Source of the DNA: an uncultured Bacteroidales bacterium
Lineage (GTDB): Bacteria; Bacteroidota; Bacteroidia; Bacteroidales; UBA932
Reading direction: 5' to 3'
DNA: 64,000 bases
Assembly: GCA_900545245.1 (NCBI GenBank)
Contig: UQYV01000006.1
Location: forward strand, 30,430-94,429
How positions within the stretch are numbered: the first letter of the stretch is position 1; the number at the start of each line of letters is the position of its first letter. Below the pieces are notes generated by a model. The model searched no databases, was not told the origin of the DNA, and worked only from the letters and a program-made list of their open reading frames with translations. Below, in pieces: positions 53,393-61,045 of the stretch. A program made the translations under genes and the position numbers.

Positions 53393-55669
53393 ATGAAAAA
53401 GATTTTTTTGATATTTCCGGTATTGGCGGTAATGCTTCTGTTTGCCTGTCAGAAAACGCCGGATGTGCATATAACAGAGCATGAAAAGGCAAAAACCGTG
53501 ACGGTCGAGGCCCCTGCGGGTTTCGTGTGGGGTGAGGACGACAGGATTGTCGTAAACGGTATGAAGTCGTCGCTCACGGAACTTGACATGGAAGACGACA
53601 CGCGGGTCACATTTTCATTTAACGTTGGAGTGGAGGTGCCTCATTGCGCCGTCTATCCAGTGTCAATGTTTGATTCCTGGTCTAAGGAGGACAAGACTGC
53701 TAAGGTGGTGATTCCGACGGTGCAGACTTCGGATGGAAATACGATAAACACGGAGACCAAACTGATGCTCGGATACGGCGACGAACTCGGAAAGGTTGAG
53801 ATTTCGGATGCTATGGCATATATACGCCTCACTCCGACCAAGGGAGAGACGGCGTTCAACATCAGTTCGGTGAAGGTTAGCGACCCTGAAGGATATGCCG
53901 TCAGCGGCAAGTTCACCGCAAGGTTCTCGGAAGAGGGGTGCACGCTTGAGAACACGAAACAGGACGGGAGCATCATCAACGTGACTTGCGGCGCGACCGG
54001 GGCGGCTCTTGGCTCTGACATATTTTTCGCTGTTCCGGCAAAGACCTATTCCAAGGGACTACAGTTTGAGATTTATGACATGGACGGAAGTTTTCAGGAC
54101 ATGATTTTTCCTTCCGAGGGCGAATTTGTGGCTGAGGCTGGCAAAACCTACACTAAGGCCTTCGTATACGAACCGAAGAGCATACTTGACCTCGGAGAGA
54201 TTCCGAACGTCGAAATCTGGAACAGGTTCGCGGCAAAGATCAGAGGAGGCGAGGATTTCACCGGACGCAGTTTCAAGCTCACGGCCAACATATCCTCTGA
54301 CAACCTTGAAATGGCAGACGGTGTGTTTAACGGAAAGCTTGACGGCAACGGGAAGACAATCAGCCGTTCCGCAGCCACAAGACCTCTGTTCCGCGAACTC
54401 GGCGCCGAGGCTGAAGTCACAAACCTCACGCTTACGGGAGAATTTTCCGCATTTGAAAAACCTTATGAGTATGGCAATGCCGCCTTGGCTCAGATTAACC
54501 TCGGAAATGTAACAAACGTGTCAGCAAACTGTTCCGTGAATCTGAGGCTTGACGGCGTGCCGTCTTTGCTCGGCGGGCTCGTCGCGCAGAACGGAGGCGT
54601 GATGAAAAGATGCACTAACGACGGAAATGTCACGCTTGAGGTTGCAGTAGGTGACCAAAACGGAAAGGATGTCGCTTGCGCCAACTTCGGAGGCGGACTC
54701 GCCGCATACGGACATACGATTGCCGGACTTGACTCCAATACGGGTCTCTATTTCGCCGATGCAGAGTGCAAGGCTGGTAAGTTCGTCGATTGCGTGAATA
54801 ATGGAAGCATCAGCGTGAAAGCCACATCTGGTTCAAAGGCGCTGGGCGTGTCAACTTATGGTGGAATCTGCGGAGTCGTCGAACTTGACGGGGCCGTGTT
54901 TGAAAACTGTCGCAACACCGGGGCGATTTCCCGCATTTCTGATGGTGAGGGCTCAAGCGGCGGCTCAACTTGCGTTGGAGGCATACTCGGACGTTGCGCG
55001 GGAACATTCGCCAACGACTGGAAGGACAACGGTGCGCAGATTTGCATTAACGGTGGCAAGAGCTACTCCATGACAGTCACGGGGTGCGAGAATTCGGGCG
55101 CACTGCTCAGCAAATGTCGTCACAGCGGGTGTCTCAACAACGGCAATTCTCCTGCTCGTCTTGACAATGTGGGTGGTGTCGTTGGTGCTGCGATAGGAAA
55201 GGATGACGGCAAAGTGACTCTTTCTGAATGTACCAACACAGGCGCGGTGACAGGCGGCTGGGCAACTTCCGTAAACACGACTGTTCTTGGCGGAATCATA
55301 GGTCTTGCGCAGAATGTGAAAATGACGGATTGTGTTTCAAACGGGGCAGTCTCGGCGCTTGAAAACACCTGTGTCGGTGCCGCAGGAGGCTTTACGGGAT
55401 TTTCGTTCAAGGGCGTGTCTGTGACTGGGGAAAGCAGCTGCGGAGCGACATTCAAACTGGCCAAACTCAACGAGGATTTGGCGATGCTCTGGGGACTTGC
55501 ATTCGGAAACGTCAAGGAGAACGCCACAATTGAAGGAGCGTCATTTAGTTGCTCGGCGAATATCGATGGGGCTGAGCTTGAACTTACCGCCGACAACTTC
55601 GCGGACTACATCTGCAACACAGCCAGCAAGGTTCAGCCAACGGTTTCCGGCTGCAAGTGGACGAAATAA
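53393..55669 (+). CDS. Fimbrillin-like/beta-helix surface lipoprotein, paralogue 1
   Basis: 758 residues; lipobox LLFAC (Cys19). Residues about 35-265 form a beta-sandwich reminiscent of Bacteroidales fimbrillin-like proteins ('VEAPAGFVWGEDDRIVVNG', 'AMAYIRLTPTKG'). From about 275 on, a right-handed beta-helix of GLUG-like repeats follows, with recurrent G-G-I/L/V-x-G and C-x-N-x-G turns ('GGICGVVELDGAVFENCRNT', 'GGVVGAAIGKDD', 'LGGIIGLAQNVKMTDC'). No catalytic site is recognised. It is likely a surface glycan-binding or adhesin protein of the locus. The next large gene encodes a paralogue whose last part is almost identical at DNA level (55553-55600 against 58205-58252). Confidence 0.78.
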   Translation: MKKIFLIFPVLAVMLLFACQKTPDVHITEHEKAKTVTVEAPAGFVWGEDDRIVVNGMKSSLTELDMEDDTRVTFSFNVGVEVPHCAVYPVSMFDSWSKEDKTAKVVIPTVQTSDGNTINTETKLMLGYGDELGKVEISDAMAYIRLTPTKGETAFNISSVKVSDPEGYAVSGKFTARFSEEGCTLENTKQDGSIINVTCGATGAALGSDIFFAVPAKTYSKGLQFEIYDMDGSFQDMIFPSEGEFVAEAGKTYTKAFVYEPKSILDLGEIPNVEIWNRFAAKIRGGEDFTGRSFKLTANISSDNLEMADGVFNGKLDGNGKTISRSAATRPLFRELGAEAEVTNLTLTGEFSAFEKPYEYGNAALAQINLGNVTNVSANCSVNLRLDGVPSLLGGLVAQNGGVMKRCTNDGNVTLEVAVGDQNGKDVACANFGGGLAAYGHTIAGLDSNTGLYFADAECKAGKFVDCVNNGSISVKATSGSKALGVSTYGGICGVVELDGAVFENCRNTGAISRISDGEGSSGGSTCVGGILGRCAGTFANDWKDNGAQICINGGKSYSMTVTGCENSGALLSKCRHSGCLNNGNSPARLDNVGGVVGAAIGKDDGKVTLSECTNTGAVTGGWATSVNTTVLGGIIGLAQNVKMTDCVSNGAVSALENTCVGAAGGFTGFSFKGVSVTGESSCGATFKLAKLNEDLAMLWGLAFGNVKENATIEGASFSCSANIDGAELELTADNFADYICNTASKVQPTVSGCKWTK

Positions 55670-55686
55670 ATAGGATGATAATCCAG

Positions 55687-55716
55687 CTCCCCTCATCGAA
55701 CTTGAAATGGGGGGAG
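55687..55716 (+). other. mRNA hairpin before the small peptide gene
   Basis: CTCCCCTCAT (55687-55696) and ATGGGGGGAG (55707-55716) form a 10-bp stem with one G-U pair around a 10-base loop, 17 bases after the stop of the preceding gene. No T run follows, so it is more likely a processing or stability element than a terminator. Confidence 0.45.
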
Positions 55717-55737
55717 GAAAACTAAAAACATAAAAAT

Positions 55738-55878
55738 ATGGAAAACACTAAAATTTATTGCCCTCCCCAAATGTGGTGCGGCGAAGTGAGAGCGGAACAA
55801 GGTTTCGCGGCTTCCGGATTCAGTGATACGGAAGGAACGGAAGATGTCACGATAAATGGTGCCTACATCGGCCTGTAG
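55738..55878 (+). CDS. 46-residue peptide, unknown (EQGFAAS-type small protein)
   Basis: An ATG at 55738 opens a 46-codon frame ending TAG at 55878. The product starts M-E-N-T-K-I-Y-C-P-P-Q-M, continues V-R-A-E-Q-G-F-A-A-S-G-F, then becomes acidic (S-D-T-E-G-T-E-D) and ends N-G-A-Y-I-G-L. Short proteins with a K-x-Y-x-x-P start and a central E-x-G-F-A-A-S motif are, from memory, frequent next to fimbrillin-like and surface-protein genes in Bacteroidales. There is no signal peptide. It lies between the two paralogous beta-helix genes, 16 bases before the second. Their function is unknown to me. Confidence 0.6.
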   Translation: MENTKIYCPPQMWCGEVRAEQGFAASGFSDTEGTEDVTINGAYIGL

Positions 55879-55894
55879 TTTAACCTCTAAAACT

Positions 55895-58321
55895 ATGATG
55901 ATTATGAAAATGAATTATGCCGCCATGGCATTTGCACTCGTAGGACTGTGCATCGCGTCCTGCAGCAAGGAACAGATTGGCGATGGGCGGATTGAGTCTT
56001 CGTCAGAAAAAGTTGAACTCCGCATCGCCGCGGGCAATCCGACAAAGACCACGTTCACCGACCCTGCTGTCGGGGATTACAGCGTGAAATGGGAAGATGC
56101 GACCGACAAAATCGGGCTTTTCATCGCGGACAAGACCGCCAATGCGGAAGCAGGACTCACGAGAAATGAGGGTGAAAAGGCGTATTTCCTTTCCGAGGTT
56201 TCCGGATATGCTGCGGAAGACATGCTCTACGCCTACTATCCGTATGCTGCCCCGGCCGAGGGAGAAACGGTGACCGCCAACGCAGTCAAGCTGTCCATTC
56301 CGGCCGCACAGACTCAGAAGGCCGGATTTAACGGTATCTATAACCCGATGGTGGCCGTTCCTGTCGCGCTTCCTGCCCCGGGCACTGTAGTTGAGGAGCC
56401 GCTCAAGTTCAGGCATCTCGGTGCGATGGTGGAGTTGAAGATAAAGGGCGACGCGACGAAGCATGCCGGAGAAAAAATCACTTCCGTATCATTTGTTGCA
56501 AAGGACGGCGGCAAGGTTGCGGGTGAGTTCTCTTTTGATCTTACGAAAGTTACAAAGACTGGAGCACTTGCCGAGTATGTCGGCTCGTCAGAGACAGTTA
56601 GCGTTTCTCCAGAGACTCCGATTGTTGTTTCAGCCGAGGGTGTATCTGTGTTCATGACGGTCATTCCGGGCTCATACACAGGCGTTTTCACTGTCACGAC
56701 GACTTCCGCTGCAACGGAAGGGGAAGGCGCCGCAACCGAAGAAACTACAACCAAGGAGAATACGCGCACCTACTCATATGCTTCCGGATACGACTACAAA
56801 CGGGCGAGCCTCACGCGCTACATCCTTGACCTTGACAACGCTAAGGAAATGGCTGACGAAATCAGGACGATTGCCGATTGGGAAGCCTTTGTTACAGCTG
56901 TGAAGAGTGGCAATAACTACGTGGGTAAGACTGTCAGCCTCGTCAACGACATTATCGCCGAGAATCTTTCTATTGCGACAGGAACTTTTGACGGCAAGTT
57001 CGCAGGCAATGGTCACACAATCACGCAGACTGCAAACACTCGTCCGCTTTTCGAAACCCTCGGGGAGAATGCCGAGGTTGCCAACCTTAAGCTTACGGGA
57101 GCATTCACAAGCTTCGAAAAGCCATACGAATGGGGCAACGCCGCTCTTGCAAAAGTAAATCTCGGAACAGTTTCCGACGTCACCGTGAACTGTCCGGTGA
57201 ACAATATTACGGTAAACGAGGCTATGCTCATCGGTGCTCTTGTCGCGCAGAACGGAGGCACGCTTCAGAGCTGCAAGAACCTCGGAGATATTATACTGAA
57301 AATACATAACCCTAATACTGACAAGCATATCGCGAACCTCGGAGGCGGTCTTGCGGCGTTCGGAAACACGATGGGCGCGGTAGTAGAGGCATCCGGAATC
57401 TATGGAAAGAAGGATGCCGTTCTGAAGCCGGGCAAGTTCATCGGATGCGTGAATGAAGGAAAGATTTCTGTGGCAGCATCTTCTGAGGGAAAAGAGAAAG
57501 TTGTCGGAATATCTGTCTATGGCGGAATCTGCGGTTCAGTTCAGACTGACGGAGTTGTTTTTGACGGCTGTTCGAACAGCGGAACCATAAGCCGTATTTC
57601 TGATGGAGAACAGTCACTCAACGCTTCCACATCCGTCGGTGGTATACTAGGATGCTGCAACGCTGCTAACTACGGCAATAATGGCGACCAAACATATGTG
57701 AATGTAGGAGGTGACGGGGCAGGCATATCTGTAGTTATCAAAAACAGCTCGAATACCGGTCAGTTATTCAGCAGTTGCCGTCACTGGGGTGGTGTAGGAA
57801 ATGGAAACTCCGGTGCGAGACATGACAATGTCGGAGGAATTGTCGGCGCTGTGATTGGCGGGGACACGAAACCATCTTCTATCAGCGGCTGCCGCAACAA
57901 TGGCACAATCTCAGGAGGATGGATGAACGTAAACACCACGGTACTCGGAGGTATTGCGGGCCTTGCAAAGAACGTTAATATTGAAAACTGCGAGTCTGCC
58001 GGCGTACTGAAGAATGGCAACAATCTCTGCGTTGGCGCTGTCGGAGGTTTTGTTGCCTATGCAAAGAAAGCCGTCGCTATAAGCGGGAATAGTTCATGTA
58101 CAGCATCCTTTGAGATGAAGAAGTTGAGTGATAATCTCTTCTGGGGGCTTGTATTCGGAAACGTCACAGAGAACGCTGCCATTGACGGTGCTTCATTCAG
58201 CTGTTCGGCGAATATCGATGGGGCTGAACTTGAACTTACCGCCGACAACTTCATGGACTATCTGTACAACACAGCCAGCAAGGTACAGCCGACGGTGAGA
58301 AAATGCACTTGGAGCAAATAA
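55895..58321 (+). CDS. Fimbrillin-like/beta-helix surface lipoprotein, paralogue 2
   Basis: The start is placed at 55895 (MMIMKMNYAAMAFALV); an ATG at 55856 would overlap the small peptide gene. About 808 residues; lipobox LCIASC. The N-terminal fimbrillin-like region (about 25-320) has 'NPTKTTFTDPAVGDYSVKWED' elements and a Thr/Glu-rich loop (about 275-300). The C-terminal half is a GLUG-like beta-helix ('GGLAAFGNTMGAVVEASG', 'GGICGSVQTDGVVFDGC', 'LGGIAGLAKNVNIENC'). It shares with paralogue 1 the helix and a near-identical C-terminus, but a different N-terminal region. A surface binding role is inferred. A strong terminator follows. Confidence 0.78.
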   Translation: MMIMKMNYAAMAFALVGLCIASCSKEQIGDGRIESSSEKVELRIAAGNPTKTTFTDPAVGDYSVKWEDATDKIGLFIADKTANAEAGLTRNEGEKAYFLSEVSGYAAEDMLYAYYPYAAPAEGETVTANAVKLSIPAAQTQKAGFNGIYNPMVAVPVALPAPGTVVEEPLKFRHLGAMVELKIKGDATKHAGEKITSVSFVAKDGGKVAGEFSFDLTKVTKTGALAEYVGSSETVSVSPETPIVVSAEGVSVFMTVIPGSYTGVFTVTTTSAATEGEGAATEETTTKENTRTYSYASGYDYKRASLTRYILDLDNAKEMADEIRTIADWEAFVTAVKSGNNYVGKTVSLVNDIIAENLSIATGTFDGKFAGNGHTITQTANTRPLFETLGENAEVANLKLTGAFTSFEKPYEWGNAALAKVNLGTVSDVTVNCPVNNITVNEAMLIGALVAQNGGTLQSCKNLGDIILKIHNPNTDKHIANLGGGLAAFGNTMGAVVEASGIYGKKDAVLKPGKFIGCVNEGKISVAASSEGKEKVVGISVYGGICGSVQTDGVVFDGCSNSGTISRISDGEQSLNASTSVGGILGCCNAANYGNNGDQTYVNVGGDGAGISVVIKNSSNTGQLFSSCRHWGGVGNGNSGARHDNVGGIVGAVIGGDTKPSSISGCRNNGTISGGWMNVNTTVLGGIAGLAKNVNIENCESAGVLKNGNNLCVGAVGGFVAYAKKAVAISGNSSCTASFEMKKLSDNLFWGLVFGNVTENAAIDGASFSCSANIDGAELELTADNFMDYLYNTASKVQPTVRKCTWSK

Positions 58322-58331
58322 TTTGAACAAC

Positions 58332-58376
58332 CCGGCCATCACGGCACGAATTTATGTGCGTGATGGCCGGACTTTC
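58332..58376 (+). terminator. Terminator after the second beta-helix gene
   Basis: CCGGCCATCACG (58332-58343) and CGTGATGGCCGG (58359-58370) form a perfect 12-bp stem; the T-rich tail is weak (ACTTTCT). It probably attenuates transcription into the GH5 pair. Confidence 0.75.
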
Positions 58377-58392
58377 TGAAGAATAACTGATT

Positions 58393-59724
58393 ATGGACAG
58401 ATGTTGCGCAACTAAGAAATATGAGAAAAACAAACTGCTTCAGATTTTTTGGAAGGTTTCTAAACGTATTTGGGAAATTACAACTTTGGCAGTCTTTGTA
58501 GCCTCGGGAGTGGTCTCCTGCACCAAGACACCTCAGGAACAGAGAGTGCCGGACAGACCGGAGAAGACAACTCCTTCTGAGTACATTTATGTGCAGGGGC
58601 GTTCGCTGATGAAACCGGACAAGACCATATTTCTGATGAAAGGAGTAGATCTTGCGGGGTGGCTGAGTCCGGACGGGGCGCTGTTCGGATTTACGAAAAC
58701 CCGGGCCGAAAGGGACCTGAACCTGATGTTCTGTCAGATTGCAGGACCCAAGAGAGCAGCGGCGTTCTGGAAGAGGCATAAGGACGGCTTCATTACGGAG
58801 GAGGACATACGCTACATCGCGAAATGTGGGGCGAACACCATCAGGGTCCCGTTCGACTGGCGGCTCTTTTCTTCCGACACGGACTTTATGGGAATGACCG
58901 CAGATCAGGACGGATTCACGCGGCTCGACAATCTCATGAAATGGTGCAGCGCGGCAGGGCTTTATGTGATTCTTGACATGAAGGCAGCCCCTGGTGGGCA
59001 GACCGGCGACTGGAGCGACAACGGCTGTGGCTACCCATGGCTTCTCGGCGGAAAGGCCCAACAGACGGAGATGACGAAAATCTGGAGCGAGATGGCCAAA
59101 AGATACAAGGCCGAAAAAAGCCTTCTGGGATATGAAATTATGGACTCCCCTCTCTGTGCCGATGCCAAGTTCAACGCTCTTCTCTCCAAGGTTGAGCCGC
59201 TCTGCCGCAAGATCGTCAAGGCCATACGCGCAGCCGACAAGAATCACGTGATAATCCTCGACGCCGTCCGTGACGGACAGGACTTCAGTTGCTACAGCGA
59301 CTTCGAGTTCGATGACAACATCCTCTACACCGGTCATGCCGACACCCCGTCAGCCTTTGATTCGGCTTTGGACGCAATCGTCCGTTTTCGCGAGTATAAC
59401 ACTGGACTTCCCGCACTGCTTTCGGGGGTCAATCCCGGTGCAAACGGCAGCCGGATGGCAAAGAAGATGAACGAGAATAATGTGGGATATACATTTACTC
59501 CCTACAAAAGTTATGAGGGCGACTGCTCGCTCCTTTCATTCGGACCCGTGACAGGATGGAACATCGTGACGAGGTTTGCGGATTCCAAAAGAACGACGTT
59601 CGACGACCTGCACGCCCTCGGAAATTTCAATGTTGGAGATGTTGCTGAATCCCTTGTGGACTTTTCCAATGCCTGTCGATTCTCCGAATGCAGGAAAAAT
59701 AAGAGCGTCGAAGCCGCTTTCTGA
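58393..59724 (+). CDS. GH5-like lipoprotein without catalytic glutamates (putative glycan-binding pseudoenzyme)
   Basis: 443 residues. A long basic N-terminus precedes a hydrophobic stretch and lipobox GVVSC (Cys about 43). Residues about 65-440 align throughout with the GH5 encoded next door (shared 'MFGFTKT' or 'LFGFTKT', 'EDIRYIAKCGANTIRVPF', 'ILDMKAAPGGQTGDW'). The acid/base N-E-P is D-S-P here (Ser about 252), the nucleophile G-E-T-G region is S-G-V-N (Gly about 345 aligns with Glu), and the His in D-M-H is Lys. The fold is kept but catalysis should be lost. It is expected to bind the same glycan at the surface. Spacing to the active paralogue is 51 bases. Confidence 0.8.
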   Translation: MDRCCATKKYEKNKLLQIFWKVSKRIWEITTLAVFVASGVVSCTKTPQEQRVPDRPEKTTPSEYIYVQGRSLMKPDKTIFLMKGVDLAGWLSPDGALFGFTKTRAERDLNLMFCQIAGPKRAAAFWKRHKDGFITEEDIRYIAKCGANTIRVPFDWRLFSSDTDFMGMTADQDGFTRLDNLMKWCSAAGLYVILDMKAAPGGQTGDWSDNGCGYPWLLGGKAQQTEMTKIWSEMAKRYKAEKSLLGYEIMDSPLCADAKFNALLSKVEPLCRKIVKAIRAADKNHVIILDAVRDGQDFSCYSDFEFDDNILYTGHADTPSAFDSALDAIVRFREYNTGLPALLSGVNPGANGSRMAKKMNENNVGYTFTPYKSYEGDCSLLSFGPVTGWNIVTRFADSKRTTFDDLHALGNFNVGDVAESLVDFSNACRFSECRKNKSVEAAF

Positions 59725-59775
59725 CGATGCCGACGAAAATATGATATATCCGTATAAAAAGAAAGAATCTCACAA

Positions 59776-61023
59776 ATGAAACGAAAACTCGCACTCATCA
59801 CTCTGATTTCCTCGATATGCCTATTCCTCTTTACCACACAGGCCGCATTCGCACAGGGAGGATTTCTCAAGGTTCAGGGAAAAGACATCGTGAAGCCCGA
59901 TGGCACCAAATTCTTCATCAAGGGGACGAATCTCGGAAACTGGCTGAATCCAGAAGGGTATATGTTCGGATTTACGAAGACGAACTCCGCATCGATGATT
60001 GACCGCATGTTCAAGGAACTTGTCGGCGAAGAATACACGGCATCATTCTGGAAGAAGTTCAAGGATAATTACATAACACGCGAGGACATCCGTTTCATCA
60101 AGAGCACTGGCGCGAACACCATCCGTCTTCCGTTGCACTACCGCCTTTTTACCGAAGAGGACTATATGGGTCTCACTTCGGAGCAGGACGGATTCAAGAG
60201 AATCGATGACGTGCTGGGCTGGTGCAACGAGTTCGGGCTCTACCTCATCCTCGACATGCACTGCGCTCCGGGAGGACAGGGCGGTGGAAATGTCGATGAC
60301 AGCTTCGGCTATCCGTGGCTGTTCGAGGACTCCGAGTGTCAGGATGAGTTGGAGAAAATCTGGATGAGCATCGCTGAGCGCTACAAGGATAACCCTCTCG
60401 TGCTCGGTTATGAGTTACTGAACGAGCCCATTGAGCACCGTCCGACGACGGATAGTTGGAACGTGCTCTACTACCCGAAGCTCGAACCGCTCTACAAGAG
60501 GCTCACGGCGGCCATCCGTGCCATCGACAAAAACCACATCATCATCCTCGGCGGAGCACGAGGCAACACTGAGTTTTCGATGTTCACCGACTGGAAGTTT
60601 GATTCGAATCTCATGTACACCTGCCACTGCTATTTCAAGGACGCGCCTGAAAAGAGTGTGAAGTATCTCGTGGAGTTCCGCGACAGGACAGGAGTTCCGA
60701 TGTTTGTTGGCGAGACGGGGCATCTGACGATGGAACAGCAGCTTGCGATGAGCAAGTATTTTATTTCCAATAATTTGGGTTATACCTACTGGCCGTACAA
60801 GAAGATGAAGACAGGGGGCTCTTTCGTAAATTTCACACCGTCCGCAGGCTGGGACAGCATAGTCTCCTTCTCCGAAGCCGACCGCAGCAGCTACCCTGCC
60901 ATCCGTAGCGCCCGTCCGGACCAGAGTATAGCGAAGAACGCAATGCAGTCCTTCCTTGAGCAATGCAAGTTCTCCAACTGCAAGGTGGACCAGAACTACA
61001 TCAACACGACGCTGATGAAATAG
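59776..61023 (+). CDS. GH5 endo-glycosidase, secreted
   Basis: 415 residues with a signal peptide (to about 26, AFA-Q). The barrel begins 'FIKGTNLGNWLNPEGYMFGF' and includes 'GANTIRLPLHYRLF' and 'LILDMHCAPGGQGG'. Acid/base lies in E-L-L-N-E-P-I (Glu about 217), His/Tyr in 'YTCHCYF', and the nucleophile in V-G-E-T-G-H (Glu about 313). All canonical GH5 catalytic residues are present. The N-x-G-N/G-W-L start resembles exo- and endo-glucanase groups of GH5, but subfamily and substrate cannot be fixed. It lies between its inactive paralogue and the second GH31 gene (22-base gap) in one transcription unit. Confidence 0.9.
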   Translation: MKRKLALITLISSICLFLFTTQAAFAQGGFLKVQGKDIVKPDGTKFFIKGTNLGNWLNPEGYMFGFTKTNSASMIDRMFKELVGEEYTASFWKKFKDNYITREDIRFIKSTGANTIRLPLHYRLFTEEDYMGLTSEQDGFKRIDDVLGWCNEFGLYLILDMHCAPGGQGGGNVDDSFGYPWLFEDSECQDELEKIWMSIAERYKDNPLVLGYELLNEPIEHRPTTDSWNVLYYPKLEPLYKRLTAAIRAIDKNHIIILGGARGNTEFSMFTDWKFDSNLMYTCHCYFKDAPEKSVKYLVEFRDRTGVPMFVGETGHLTMEQQLAMSKYFISNNLGYTYWPYKKMKTGGSFVNFTPSAGWDSIVSFSEADRSSYPAIRSARPDQSIAKNAMQSFLEQCKFSNCKVDQNYINTTLMK

Positions 61024-61045
61024 TGCGGAAAAGAAAAACTATAAG

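Noticed and set aside
58339..59337. 332-codon minus-strand open frame opposite the GH5-like gene
   Set aside because: It lies antisense to a gene with full-length homology to GH5 and shows no recognisable motif or promoter.
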